Assembly: GCF_032714475.1 (NCBI RefSeq) | Contig: NZ_JAWDKD010000018.1 | Location: forward strand, 186,001-250,000 | DNA length: 64,000 bases | From: Methanolapillus africanus | GTDB lineage: Archaea > Halobacteriota > Methanosarcinia > Methanosarcinales > Methanosarcinaceae | Reading direction: 5' to 3' | In this document: positions 35,643 through 45,342 of the stretch, piece by piece | How positions within the stretch are numbered: position 1 is the first letter of the stretch | Layout: each line of letters opens with the position of its first letter | Position numbers and translations under genes: made by a program | The notes under the pieces: model-generated | Told to the model about the DNA's origin: nothing | The model's input: the letters and a program-made list of their open reading frames with translations, nothing else | The model's database searches: none

Positions 35643-38600
35643 TCAGAGTTTCATTTTTGAAATTCCGATATTCATCAAAACGCCTTCGACGTCCCAATCT
35701 TTCACCAATGTTCCGAAAGCCGGGTTTTCGCTGAGCGCCAAATTCTTGGCGCGGACTTCCGAAGCGATTTCGCCGGACATGTTTTTCACCAAGGACAAAA
35801 CGCGTCCGTCTTTGATTTGGATGTCGGCGTCGATCAGTTCGTCAACGGCCAAATCCATCTCTTTTCTCATATCCTGAATGCGGCGGATGACTTCACGGCC
35901 GTATCCTTCGGCTTCGAGTTCGGGCGTCAGTCTTGCGTCCACATACACCATGCCGGCATTGGATTCGGCGCCGGCGATGCCTTTGGGAATCAATTCTTCA
36001 AAGACGCACATGTCCGCCGTCACCATGACGACGGTTCCGTTTTCAAGCGTGAGTTCCATTTCTTCCACACAAGCAAACGCGTCCTTGAGGGATTTGGCGC
36101 CGGCTTCGTTGAGGGCGTCAGCCACCTTTTTGGCGTCCTGCTTGAATTTGGGTCCGAGAACGCTTTGGTTCGGCGTCATTTGAACGTCAAGTTCTTTCCA
36201 TTCTTCGCCGATGCCGATCACAATAACGTCTTTGGCGTTGGTTTGATCCAAAAAGACAGACCGGAGGCGGTTGAGCGCCGTCTTGACGTCGTCGTTTTTG
36301 GGCGCCACAACGATCTTTGAAATCGGCCAGCGCAGCTTGCGGCCGGCTTTTTGGCGGGCGTTTGAAGACGCTTCGACGACGTTGCGCACGATTTCCATGT
36401 GCTTTTCAAGAACCGGGTCGGCAAACTCGGCCTTGACTTTCGGCCAGTCCATCATGTGAACGGAAAGCGGTGCTTCCGGCGTTGTATTCCGGACAAGGTT
36501 TTGGTAAAGCGCTTCGGCCATGTACGGCATAAACGGCGCGATGATTTTCGCGAGCGTCACATACGTTTCATAAAGAACGCTGTAAACGGCCAGCTTGTCC
36601 ATGTTTTTTTCGCTGCTGCCTTCCTCGGTCCAGGTCCGCGGGCGGATGAGCTGGATGTACCAGCGGGAAAGGTCTTCCAAAATGAAATCGAGCGCGCTGC
36701 GAACGGCTTTATGAAGCATTTTTTCGTCCATCGCGGCCGTCATTTCGGAAACAGTCGTCTGAAGACGGGACAAAATCCATTTGTCTTCCTCGCGCATGTG
36801 TTCTTTCATTTGGTCCGCCGGATAGTCCGCCGGGTTGAAGTTGTCCAAAATCATATAGGGCAGCGGGAATTTGTACACGTTCCACAAAATGTTGAGCGTG
36901 CGGCTCACGGTTGCGATTTCTTCCCAGTTGAATTTCAAGTCGTCCCAGGGGGCGCTGGACGATAAAACGTAAGCGCGAAGCGTGTCGGCGCCGAACTTTT
37001 CAATCACTTCGTCGGGCGTGACGACGTTTCCGAGACTCTTGGACATCTTTTTGTTGTTGCTGTCCAGCGTAAACCCGTGCATCAGAACGCTTTTGTACGG
37101 CGTTTTGCCGAACGCCACCATCGAAGCGCCCAGCTGCGAATAGAACCAGCCGCGGGTTTGGTCGTGACCTTCGGCGATAAAGTCGGCGGGCCACAGCGCG
37201 TCGAATTTATCGGTGTTGGCCGGGAACCCGAGCGTCGCAAAAGACGCCATGGCGGAGTCGAACCAAACGTCAAAGACATCTTTGGTGCGGACCATTTGGC
37301 TGCCGCAACTGCACGGGATTTTCACATTGTCCACATACGGGCGGTGGAGTTCAATGTCACCGGAAAGACCGGCCTTTTCAATCAATTCTTGTTTAGTTCC
37401 GACAACGGTCCGCTTTTTACAGTCCGGACAAGTCCAAATCGGAATCGGAATACCCCAGTAGCGCTGACGGGAAACGCACCAGTCGCGGGCGCCTTCGATC
37501 CAGTCCTTAAAGCGGGCGGAGCCGGCCCAGTCCGGATACCAGTCCACGTCGTTGGCGACGGCGTCCAGCATCTGCTGTTTGATTTTGACGATGTCGATGA
37601 ACCATTGTTCGGTCGCGAGGAAAATGATCGGCGTTTTACAGCGCCAGCAATGACCGTACCGGTGGTTGATTTTGCCGGACTGGAGCAGCAAGTTTTTGGA
37701 TTTTAAATCTTCAATCACGACGTCGTTGGCGGCGCGGATGTTCATACCGGCGTATTTTCCGGCTTCTTTTGTGTAAGCGCCGCTCGGTCCGACCGGACAG
37801 AAAACAGGGAGGCCGTATTTGGCGCCGACGTTAAAGTCGTCGAGACCGTGTCCCGGCGCGATGTGAACGCAGCCGGTGTTGTCGGCCGTCACGTAGTCCG
37901 CCAAATAAACGGCGTGGTCCATGTCTTTTTGAATCGGAATCTCGCCGGCGAGCGGGCTTTCATATTCGAGTCCGGCAACTTCCGTTCCCGATTTTTTCTC
38001 GATGATTTCAAAAGATTTGTATTTGCCTTTCTTCAAAACGGCGGGAACGGCATCGGCGGCAAAGATGAGGGTTTCTTTTTCATCATTGGGACCGACGGCT
38101 GAAACGACCGCGTATTCAAAGTCCGGGTGAACGGCGACGGCGACGTTGGACGGAATGGTCCACGGCGTTGTGGTCCAGATGACCAAGAAAGTGTTTTCCT
38201 TGCCTTTGATCGGGAATTTGACGAAAATCGACGGGTCGTCGCGGTCAGCGTACTCGACTTCGGAGTCGGCGATTGCGGTTTCGCAGCGCGGACACCAGTT
38301 GACGACGCGTTTGCCGACTTCAAGCAAGTCTTTCTCATGCGCTTTTTGCGTGACCCACCAGGCCGATTCGATGTATTCGTCTTTGAGCGTCATGTACGGG
38401 TCGTCCCAGTCCATCCAAACGCCGAGACGTTTGAATTGTTCCGTCATCGAACCTTTCTTTTCGATGGCGAACGCCTTACATTCCTGAATAAAGTTGCTGA
38501 CGCCGAATTCTTCGATGTCTTTTTTCGATTTGAAGCCGAGTTTCTCTTCCACTTTGACTTCAATCGGAAGCCCGTGCATGTCCCAGCCCGGCCGGTCGGT

Positions 38601-38837
38601 GACGTCGCGCCCGTTCATGGATTCGTACCGCAGCACCGAGTCTTTGATGACTTTGTTCCAGGCGGTTCCCAAGTGGATGTGGCCGGTCGTGTACGGCGGA
38701 CCGTCGACGAAGAAGAATTTTTTCCCGAGGCGGCGGTGCGCGCGCGTTTTTAAATAAGCGTCGCTTTCCCGCCAGAATTGATTGATCTCTTGCTCAATCT
38801 TTTCCGTATCGTATTTATCCGAAATTTCTTGTAACAT
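35643..38837 (-). CDS. ileS: Isoleucyl-tRNA synthetase
   Basis: 1064-aa class I synthetase charging tRNA-Ile. The ATP-binding signature is GHIHLGT (residues 52-58) and KMSKS is near residue 595, in KKMSKSLGNVV. The CP1 editing domain is present, with WTTTPWTIPSN. ARDWCVSRQRYWGIPIPIW and Zn-type cysteine pairs (CPDCKK, CSCGS) are typical of the large archaeal/eukaryotic form, as is the long anticodon-binding C-terminus. Monocistronic; the start ATG 38837 agrees with family length. Confidence 0.97.
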   Translation of the reverse strand: MLQEISDKYDTEKIEQEINQFWRESDAYLKTRAHRRLGKKFFFVDGPPYTTGHIHLGTAWNKVIKDSVLRYESMNGRDVTDRPGWDMHGLPIEVKVEEKLGFKSKKDIEEFGVSNFIQECKAFAIEKKGSMTEQFKRLGVWMDWDDPYMTLKDEYIESAWWVTQKAHEKDLLEVGKRVVNWCPRCETAIADSEVEYADRDDPSIFVKFPIKGKENTFLVIWTTTPWTIPSNVAVAVHPDFEYAVVSAVGPNDEKETLIFAADAVPAVLKKGKYKSFEIIEKKSGTEVAGLEYESPLAGEIPIQKDMDHAVYLADYVTADNTGCVHIAPGHGLDDFNVGAKYGLPVFCPVGPSGAYTKEAGKYAGMNIRAANDVVIEDLKSKNLLLQSGKINHRYGHCWRCKTPIIFLATEQWFIDIVKIKQQMLDAVANDVDWYPDWAGSARFKDWIEGARDWCVSRQRYWGIPIPIWTCPDCKKRTVVGTKQELIEKAGLSGDIELHRPYVDNVKIPCSCGSQMVRTKDVFDVWFDSAMASFATLGFPANTDKFDALWPADFIAEGHDQTRGWFYSQLGASMVAFGKTPYKSVLMHGFTLDSNNKKMSKSLGNVVTPDEVIEKFGADTLRAYVLSSSAPWDDLKFNWEEIATVSRTLNILWNVYKFPLPYMILDNFNPADYPADQMKEHMREEDKWILSRLQTTVSEMTAAMDEKMLHKAVRSALDFILEDLSRWYIQLIRPRTWTEEGSSEKNMDKLAVYSVLYETYVTLAKIIAPFMPYMAEALYQNLVRNTTPEAPLSVHMMDWPKVKAEFADPVLEKHMEIVRNVVEASSNARQKAGRKLRWPISKIVVAPKNDDVKTALNRLRSVFLDQTNAKDVIVIGIGEEWKELDVQMTPNQSVLGPKFKQDAKKVADALNEAGAKSLKDAFACVEEMELTLENGTVVMVTADMCVFEELIPKGIAGAESNAGMVYVDARLTPELEAEGYGREVIRRIQDMRKEMDLAVDELIDADIQIKDGRVLSLVKNMSGEIASEVRAKNLALSENPAFGTLVKDWDVEGVLMNIGISKMKL

Positions 38838-38979
38838 AGAAAATCTCCGTTTGTGAATGATAATGAATAAAATGAATGGTAAACAAACTGATTTTATAAT
38901 AACTTGTGGTTTTTACAAACGGGTTCATCTATAAAATAGATTTCTTTCAGACTTTTGGAATTGTTGGATTTTGTTTTTT

Positions 38980-39613
38980 GCGGCGGCGGCCGGCGCGCGC
39001 GTTGTGGCGGCACTTTTTCGTTTTGCGTTTTCAATAACTTGCGGATTTTCTTTTTTGTTTTGTTTTTTCACTTTGAATCTGTTTTTTCATAATTCCAAGA
39101 AAACCACCCCGTTTAAGCAGACGCCTTTGGCGTCTGCTTAAGCGGATATCGCCGGATGATAAGGTGCAATTAGCGGCAATAAGTGCAAAACGGAGGGAAA
39201 TATCATGTGTATTGTTGGAACCTGTTGCTGAAAATCGGAACAAGAAACATGTGTATTGTTAACAGGAGATGCAAAACAAGAACAAAAAAACCTGTATTGT
39301 TGGAAAACAGAAGATGCAAAACGGAACAAGAAAAACCTGTATTGTTGGAAACAGAAGATGCAAAACGGAACAAGAAAAACCTGTATTGTTGGAAACAGAA
39401 GATGTAAAACAGAACAAGAAAAACCTGTATTGTTGGAAAACAGAAGATGCAAAACAGAACAAGAAAAACCTGTATTGTTGGACAGAAGATGCAAAACAGA
39501 ACAAGAAAACAACTGTATTTAAGCGACCGAAGGGAGCCGTTCGCGCAGCGAACTTATAGATAATAGACTCCCACCGCCCCTGAAAAATTCCTAGCGAAGC
39601 GACGGAATTTTTT
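38980..39613. repeat. Dispersed composite repeat, copy 10, with a 44-nt array
   Basis: Core 38980-39012; left hairpin 39109-39145 (stem AGACGCC/GGCGTCT, with a G-T pair); then about seven tandem units of about 44 nt (39190-39515) built on CCTGTATTGTTGGAAACAG and AAGATGCAAAACGGAACAAG. Then a module at 39523-39613, the same as that at 7766-7857, which ends in a stem-loop 2 nt from the stop codon of the next gene. Confidence 0.88.
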
Positions 39614-39615
39614 GA

Positions 39616-39891
39616 TCAGTAAATCAAAGTCCAATCCAGCTTGTTATCGTTTTCATCGTAAAGGTAGACTTCCATGCTGCCTTTGTCTTTTTCTTCACCA
39701 AGCGCCTTCGCGCCGATGTAAAGGACGTCGTCGATTTCAACGTCGAAGTCCGACGGCACTTTACCGAAATAGACGCGGCCTTTCGAAAAAGGATCTTCGA
39801 TGGTGACGCCTTTGTACATCATCGTTTTAATCACGTTGACCACAACGCAGTCGAAGCGGTCGGTTTCTAAAATTTCAACAACTTGATCCAT
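39616..39891 (-). CDS. Hypothetical 91-aa protein
   Basis: Small acidic protein of mixed alpha/beta character (MDQVVEILETDRFDCVVVNV, VYFGKVPSDFDVEIDDVLYI). I do not recognise a family. It has no membrane helix or signal peptide. It starts 45 nt after the AAA+ ATPase gene on the same strand, so the two probably form an operon and may work together. Its stop codon directly abuts a repeat module. Confidence 0.65.
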   Translation of the reverse strand: MDQVVEILETDRFDCVVVNVIKTMMYKGVTIEDPFSKGRVYFGKVPSDFDVEIDDVLYIGAKALGEEKDKGSMEVYLYDENDNKLDWTLIY

Positions 39892-39936
39892 AAATAATCC
39901 TCTTCATCTTCAATAATATCTGTTGTAACGCCGTTA

Positions 39937-41064
39937 TCAAGCATAAAGGTTTTGACAATCCGACGACGTATCGGACTTTTTCAGTTCGGTGAGCGCGTCG
40001 TCAAAGTATGAAGCCGCCACCATCTTTTCGTCATCGATAATCGCGCGGTGCAACGCGGTCTTCAAGATCTTGTCCGTCAAATCTCGGCCGGAAAGACCTT
40101 TGGCGGATTCGGCGAATTTTCGAATGTTGAAGTTCGGGTCGACCGGAAGCGGAAACGTCGCCAAGTTGGACGACAAAATCTGCTCGATTTCACCGGCGTC
40201 CGGCAAAACGAATCCGATTTCTTCTTCGAAACGGCTTCTGACGGCGGAATCCAAAGTCTGGGCGCGGTTGGTGGAGCCGATCGTACAAACGCCGCGGCGC
40301 TCTGAGAGGCCGTCCATTTCCGTAATGAGCGCATTCACAATCTCGACGACGTCGCCGCGCAGCTCTTGGTATTTGCGGTCGAGCGCAATCGCGTCGATTT
40401 CATCGATAAAGATGATACAGGGCGCCATTTCTTCGGCGCGGTCATATAAATCATGAATCTGGCGGGCGCCTTCGCCCACGAACTCGCCGATCAATTGGGT
40501 CGCTTTAATCGGAATAATCGGCACATCCGCTTTTGACGCCAGCGCTTTGGCCAACATCGTTTTGCCGGTCCCGGACGGACCGTGGAACAAAACGTTTCGG
40601 GGCGCCCATTTGCCGAACGACTCCGGATCTTCCAGATAGCGCTCAATCAGCCGGCATTTCTTTTTGGCGGCGGACTGGCCGATCACATCATCAAACGAGA
40701 CGAACGTTTTCGGGCGTTCTTCAGGTTCGGCGGACTCTTTGGACGGCGCGATGAAAACGCGGGTGTCCGGACCGATCGCCAAACCTTCGGGGTCGGCCGA
40801 AATCACGCGGTAGGCAAATCCTTTGAACAGGTCGCGGTCGAAAAGGAACATGCCTTTGCGCACCTCAAAACCTTCCCACTGCTCGCGGACGTAAGCCTCG
40901 AAAAGTTCCATATCCTCAATGAACGGATCGTCGTCAATGAGACCGATGAGCGGATAACCGGCCGGTTTTAACACGACTTCACGCGTAAACTCGGTTCCCG
41001 GACCTTCACATCCGGAACCGTCATCAACCTTCATTTTTGAATTTGATTTTTGAACGGAACGCAT
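39937..41064 (-). CDS. AAA+ ATPase, CDC48/PAN-like, single ATPase domain
   Basis: About 375 aa. The N-terminal domain (about residues 30-120) has FKGFAYRVISADPEGLAIGP, reminiscent of CDC48 N-domains. The AAA core starts near 125: Walker A GPSGTGKTMLAK, pore loop region ATQLIGEFVGEG, Walker B CIIFIDEIDAI, SRH GSTNRAQTLDSAVRSRFEE with the arginine fingers, and a C-terminal lid helix bundle with GLSGRDLTDKILKTAL. Probably an unfoldase or remodelling enzyme. ATG 41064 with AAGGATG upstream is chosen over GTG 41073. It is followed by a small unknown protein. Confidence 0.85.
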   Translation of the reverse strand: MRSVQKSNSKMKVDDGSGCEGPGTEFTREVVLKPAGYPLIGLIDDDPFIEDMELFEAYVREQWEGFEVRKGMFLFDRDLFKGFAYRVISADPEGLAIGPDTRVFIAPSKESAEPEERPKTFVSFDDVIGQSAAKKKCRLIERYLEDPESFGKWAPRNVLFHGPSGTGKTMLAKALASKADVPIIPIKATQLIGEFVGEGARQIHDLYDRAEEMAPCIIFIDEIDAIALDRKYQELRGDVVEIVNALITEMDGLSERRGVCTIGSTNRAQTLDSAVRSRFEEEIGFVLPDAGEIEQILSSNLATFPLPVDPNFNIRKFAESAKGLSGRDLTDKILKTALHRAIIDDEKMVAASYFDDALTELKKSDTSSDCQNLYA

Positions 41065-41298
41065 GTCAATCACTCATCCTTCGTTTTGAATTTATCAAAA
41101 TATTGAATTTATCAAAATATAATTTATAATTAAAATTTACAATTAAATTCGTTTTATAGTTATAGTTAATCATAGTCCTCATCATGGATTTAAATCCTTC
41201 TCAATAAAATTCTTGAATCCGACACTTAAAATTTGAGAAGTTCACATCAAAAAATCAAACGGAAATGACGTGAATCGGATAGAATTCGCTTCTCGGAT

Positions 41299-42072
41299 TT
41301 AAATCTCACTGTTTTGAACGGAATCTTTGCAGAAACAATCCGTTTCCGTTTGATTTTTCAGGTTTTTGGCCAAACCGAGAACGATGTCAAAAACCTGACC
41401 CTGACAATCCGACACCGCATCCTGCACTTCGTCAATCGTCAGCACATTGGAACTTAATCCGGCCGCCGGATTTGTAATCAAGCAAAGGGACGCGTAACAA
41501 AGTCCGGCCTCTTTGGCCAAAACAACTTCCGGAACGCCGGTCATTCCGACAACATCCGAAAACTGCGCATACATCCGAATTTCCGCCTTGGTTTCAAACC
41601 GGGGACCTTCCGTGCAAACGTAAACACCTTCCGAAAACGAAATGCCTTGTTCAGCCAAAACATGGGTCAACGCCTTGCGAATATTTTGGCAATACGGATC
41701 GGACATGTCGGTGTGAACGGCTTTTTTGTCAAAAAACGTCGTCTCCCGGAATTTTGTCATATCAATAAAATCGTTCGGCACAAAAAAGCTGCCGGCTGCG
41801 AGTTCAGGTTTCATGGATCCGACGGAATTGATGGAAAGAACCGGCGCCCCGATTTTTTGGGCGGCGGAAACGAGCGCTTTATAGTTGATTTGATGCGGCG
41901 GAACGTGTCGTTTTCCCTGATGACGCGGAATTAAAGCGACGTCCATCGATTCAAAATTTAAAACGTAAGCATTCACGGACCCATATTTCGTTTGAATCGG
42001 CATGGCGTCTGAAGACGACATGTTATAACCGACCCCACAAATCAGCGTTAAAGCAACTCTTTTGAAACTCAT
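41299..42072 (-). CDS. MTA/MTI phosphorylase family (purine nucleoside phosphorylase)
   Basis: 257-aa phosphorylase that would cleave 5'-methylthioadenosine or a related purine nucleoside with phosphate, salvaging purine and methionine carbon. Characteristic segments are IPRHQGKRHVPPHQINYKA (phosphate and substrate site), SINSVGSMKPELAAGSFFVP, GVYVCTEGPRFETKAEIRMY and DVVGMTGVPEVVLAKEAGLC. In the last, the Asp usual for MTAP specificity (NMT.PE context) is replaced by GMTGVPE. In methanogens members of this group act on methylthioinosine. Start ATG 42072; GTG 42081 is possible. Confidence 0.85.
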   Translation of the reverse strand: MSFKRVALTLICGVGYNMSSSDAMPIQTKYGSVNAYVLNFESMDVALIPRHQGKRHVPPHQINYKALVSAAQKIGAPVLSINSVGSMKPELAAGSFFVPNDFIDMTKFRETTFFDKKAVHTDMSDPYCQNIRKALTHVLAEQGISFSEGVYVCTEGPRFETKAEIRMYAQFSDVVGMTGVPEVVLAKEAGLCYASLCLITNPAAGLSSNVLTIDEVQDAVSDCQGQVFDIVLGLAKNLKNQTETDCFCKDSVQNSEI

Positions 42073-42239
42073 GACAATCACATCAATTTGTAAGACGAGA
42101 ATAATAAAAGTAAAAACGATATGGAAATAATAAAAGATTGTGATAACAAAAGCAAATGAAAAATAAATGTGACAGATGAACCCATTCGGAAATAAAAAAA
42201 GAAAGGATATGATTCATTTTAAAAAAAAATTAAAGTTTT

Positions 42240-44216
42240 TTAAATTGATTTTCTCAAATAATTCCACATCGCGATTCCTGAAATTAAGACGACCAGAACG
42301 GAGAACGTGGAGAAATATCCTTGAATTTTGTAAACGATCGTATCAACCGTGCTGGGTTTGGAGGGTTCCGGCTGGATGATTTGAGACGGAACGGTGGTGG
42401 GTTCCGAATCAATGATTGTCGCTTGACCGACAGCGGTTCCGGAAGAGTTTGATGCCGGCGGAACGGGCTGCGAAACCAAAACGGCGGCAAACGGCGAGAA
42501 GCCGGATGTTTGGGCGGTGACGATGAAGTAATTGGGATCGGACGAATCAATTTGAATCGGCAACTTTTCGAGCTGACCGGACTGATTTTTGTGATAAATA
42601 ACAATTTCATTGGCGTTGATGTCTTCACCATTAACCTTTTTGGGAATCTTAAAGACGAGATCGACAGTCAATCTGTTTTCTTTTAACACTTCATTGATAT
42701 CGTTTTTAAATTTAATATCAAAGCAGGAAATCAAAACCGGATCAGAATCGCCATCAGAATTGCCATTCGTCGTGCCGACAATGGTGTTTCCGAAGAAATC
42801 ATCGCTGTCAACGTTGAAATTAATGGTCATTGAATTATTATCAAGAACTTCCTCCAATTGGCTGGGGAAAGACAAGTTTGAGATCGACTGTGTTTTTCCA
42901 TCCGGCACATCCATTTTCGGGAGTTTGACGATATATTTTCCGCTATCCGGGTCAATGGTTTTCGAAATCGGAATATTAAAGACGCCGGGCTCTGTGAATT
43001 TAAAGATAAACGGAACGGTGTAAGTGTCGTAACCGGTTCCCGGATTAAAAGTTAATTTGTAAATTTGTTCACTTAAAGCGGAATCCAAGTACGGACCGGC
43101 TTCACTCAAATTCAGATGGAGTGTCAGCATGCGTCTGTGTTCATGAAGAACAGCTGTTAAAGCATCGGATTCATACACGATCTGTGTTTCGTTGGTAACC
43201 GTTGTCGCAATCATTTGATCGTTAATATTAACTGTACCAAAAATACCACAATGTGTGTAATTGAATTCAGGGATGTTTCCCTCCATTTCTTTGTCGTGGT
43301 TGATTGCACACAAGAAAACGGTGTTCAAATTGAATTCACCCACATCTTCCAAATGACCGGTGTCGACTGTAAAGGTGGGGTTGTAACTTTTCAGGGTTTC
43401 ATCTGCCGGTATCGAATTGTAGGAAAATGTTTCCGGCTGCTTATACCAGTAATAAGATTGAAGCTGGTGCAGTCCTGAGACCGTCCCGTACAAATAAATC
43501 GCATTGATCGGACCGTCTTCCGACAGAATTGTGGAATAATTGGCATCAAAATAATTAAAATCGTGATGCATGAATATTTCGCCGGCGGATATGGTTTCAT
43601 AGGGGATGAAAGTCATTTCGTTACCGTCTTCCGTCATGACGGCTTTAAACCGGAAAGTTTTGGACATTTCGACCGGATCAACCGGAAGATCGTTGGTATT
43701 GTCCACAGCGAGTGTAGAAACGTCTTCGGAATGAACGGTAATGGGTTTGCCGTAATAGTAAATTGTTATATTGACAATACTTCCCAAAGTGACCAGACCC
43801 GATTCGTCAACGGTGTCCGGCATGTACTCAAACTGGTTGGCGTAAAACGTCGTCGTGTTGTTGTTGAGGGTCAGGATTTCACCGGCGGAGGACGCGGAAG
43901 TTGTGCCGGGTGACTCAATTATGAGATTGACACGGCTCATTGGATAATTTGTCAAAATGGAGATTTGATCAAAGCCGGAGGTGTAAATTGTTTCCATTAA
44001 ATTTGCCGGCAAATCGTATCCGTCGGCCGGCCCGGAGTTGCCGGTCACATTGAATTCAACAAAAGCAGGATCAATAGGATCATCGATCGAGGGAGACGGA
44101 TCAAAGACAGAAGCAACTGCCGGCGCTGCCCCTGAGAGGAACAAGCTGATTAAAAGAATGAAAATGAAAAGAGGTTTCATTTTCGGGAGGAATTTCCGGA
44201 AAGTTGCGGCGGACAT
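42240..44216 (-). CDS. Surface protein with signal peptide and C-terminal membrane anchor
   Basis: 658 aa. Signal peptide about residues 13-36 (LFIFILLISLFLSGAAPAVA), a long extracellular beta-rich region with many Asn-glycosylation sites, and a Pro/Ser/Thr-rich stalk (about 585-615). A final helix VLVVLISGIAMWNYLRKSI anchors it. Near residues 500-575, FKIPKKVNGEDINANEIVIY to TAQTSGFSPFAAVLV resembles the PGF-pre-PGF domain of archaeal surface proteins. No classic PGF or LPXTG motif precedes the last helix, so it is probably membrane-spanning. Function unknown; possibly an envelope component. Confidence 0.7.
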   Translation of the reverse strand: MSAATFRKFLPKMKPLFIFILLISLFLSGAAPAVASVFDPSPSIDDPIDPAFVEFNVTGNSGPADGYDLPANLMETIYTSGFDQISILTNYPMSRVNLIIESPGTTSASSAGEILTLNNNTTTFYANQFEYMPDTVDESGLVTLGSIVNITIYYYGKPITVHSEDVSTLAVDNTNDLPVDPVEMSKTFRFKAVMTEDGNEMTFIPYETISAGEIFMHHDFNYFDANYSTILSEDGPINAIYLYGTVSGLHQLQSYYWYKQPETFSYNSIPADETLKSYNPTFTVDTGHLEDVGEFNLNTVFLCAINHDKEMEGNIPEFNYTHCGIFGTVNINDQMIATTVTNETQIVYESDALTAVLHEHRRMLTLHLNLSEAGPYLDSALSEQIYKLTFNPGTGYDTYTVPFIFKFTEPGVFNIPISKTIDPDSGKYIVKLPKMDVPDGKTQSISNLSFPSQLEEVLDNNSMTINFNVDSDDFFGNTIVGTTNGNSDGDSDPVLISCFDIKFKNDINEVLKENRLTVDLVFKIPKKVNGEDINANEIVIYHKNQSGQLEKLPIQIDSSDPNYFIVTAQTSGFSPFAAVLVSQPVPPASNSSGTAVGQATIIDSEPTTVPSQIIQPEPSKPSTVDTIVYKIQGYFSTFSVLVVLISGIAMWNYLRKSI

Positions 44217-44468
44217 ATTATTCTCAGATTTTCGAAAATCGGTATATTGTTTTTGATTTGTGCTGCTGATTCATGAGAATCAGAGTTTTTAGTTCGTAAT
44301 AATTACCAATAGATAATAGATATAGGTAATTTACTATTTTATGATGGATACATTTATTCACATAAATATAGAATTATATAATTCGTATAATTTGTTTATA
44401 GTATATAATCCTTTTTGTATAATGACATCAAGCGAAAACGCAGATGAAAGGAATCAGGCATCAAATCT

Positions 44469-44480
44469 GCATATATAAAT
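44469..44480 (+). promoter_or_regulatory. Orphan plus-strand TATA box
   Basis: GCATATATAAAT, nearly identical to the mptE TATA box, but no plus-strand gene follows: the next genes are on the minus strand. This suggests an untranslated transcript. Confidence 0.4.
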
Positions 44481-44499
44481 GAGCGCTTCAATTCATCAC

Positions 44500-44640
44500 A
44501 AATTAAAGCTTTTAACATTCGAGAGTGACTGATAATCCGATACGAGACCGATGATTGGCCGGAAAGATCACATCACAGAAATTATCCCGGTATGATATCG
44601 TTTTTGATTGACCTGCAATCTATTCGTTTTTTTACTGACC
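44500..44640 (+). ncRNA. Candidate small RNA downstream of an orphan promoter
   Basis: About 25 nt after the orphan TATA box the sequence becomes less AT-rich (GAGTGACTGATAATCCGATA, GACCGATGATTGGCCGG) and ends in T-rich runs at 44626-44633. CTGA and ATGATT motifs loosely recall C/D boxes, but spacing is not convincing. No tRNA fold was found. Purely a positional candidate. Confidence 0.2.
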
Positions 44641-44819
44641 CGTATGTTTTTTCGTTTTTAATAAATAATTGAAGTTTCTTGTTATTATTGAACTATATCC
44701 GTATTCCATCTCTATTTTTTAAATAGTATTATTTAAACCTTTGGGTTGGAAATGCGAATAAAAATAATAGAAGAAACATAAAATCGAATAAAAATTAAAA
44801 AATTAAGAAAAATAAAATA

Positions 44820-45089
44820 TTAAATAAAGATTAAAACGGCCAAAGCGATCAAGTGAATGACCATGAAGAGCGGAACCATCCATGTGAATGGTTTCTTTTG
44901 TGTTTTGTGCCGGAAAACCTGCATGCCGGCATAAGCGCCGAAGGGGCCGAGGAAAGCTAAAAACAAAAGGGTGGCTTCCGGTGTGCGCCATTTGGCATTT
45001 TGGGCTTTTCTTTTATCGAGACCGTACGCGGCAAACGCGACAACGTTCAAAAGAACGTAAATGAGTAGAAGGATGTACAAATAGTCCAT
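44820..45089 (-). CDS. DUF1294 family membrane protein
   Basis: Small membrane protein of about 90 aa. It has an N-terminal helix (YLYILLLIYVLLNVVAFAAY), the family motif GLDKRKAQNAKWRTPEATLL, a second helix region LFLAFLGPFGAYAGMQVFRH and the KTQKKPFTW segment before the last helix. These match DUF1294 proteins, whose function is unknown. ATG 45089 chosen; an ATA/ATG extension of five residues is possible. Confidence 0.88.
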   Translation of the reverse strand: MDYLYILLLIYVLLNVVAFAAYGLDKRKAQNAKWRTPEATLLFLAFLGPFGAYAGMQVFRHKTQKKPFTWMVPLFMVIHLIALAVLIFI

Positions 45090-45300
45090 GCATCTAAAAA
45101 TCAATGATTTTATAAATAGATTTTGACAAAAACATTATACAGTAACACCATTATAAAAATAATAAAATATATACAAATTAAAATAATTGAAGAATGAGAA
45201 GAAAAATAGAAAGAAGACGAAAAAAGAAGAAGAAGGAGAAATCGGAAAAATAAAAGATAAAAATAAAAGATAAAAATAAAAGATAAAAAAATAAAAAGAA

Positions 45301-45321
45301 TTGAGAGAAATATTCTCTCAA
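45301..45321 (-). terminator. Terminator of eno
   Basis: Hairpin with arms TTGAGAGAA and TTCTCTCAA, followed on the minus strand by TTCTTTTTATTTTTTTATC. It lies 21 nt past the enolase stop codon. Confidence 0.65.
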
Positions 45322-45342
45322 GTTAATTTTTAATTGTTCAAA

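Larger units (their letters stand above)
44217..44819. other. 600-bp AT-rich spacer
   Basis: Contains the upstream region of the minus-strand surface protein gene and, on the plus strand, an isolated strong TATA box (44469-44480) with a less AT-rich stretch behind it and no open frame. See the ncRNA candidate. Confidence 0.5.

Noticed and set aside
39138..39559. Several overlapping open frames on both strands with Cys/Leu/His or Lys/Cys/Glu repeats
   Set aside because: They are translations of the 44-nt tandem array of repeat copy 10; they occur in all frames and lack ribosome-binding sites.
44500..44640. tRNA or clear C/D-box guide RNA
   Set aside because: No cloverleaf could be drawn, and the CTGA/ATGATT motifs are not spaced as C, D', C' and D boxes; kept only as an unspecified RNA candidate.
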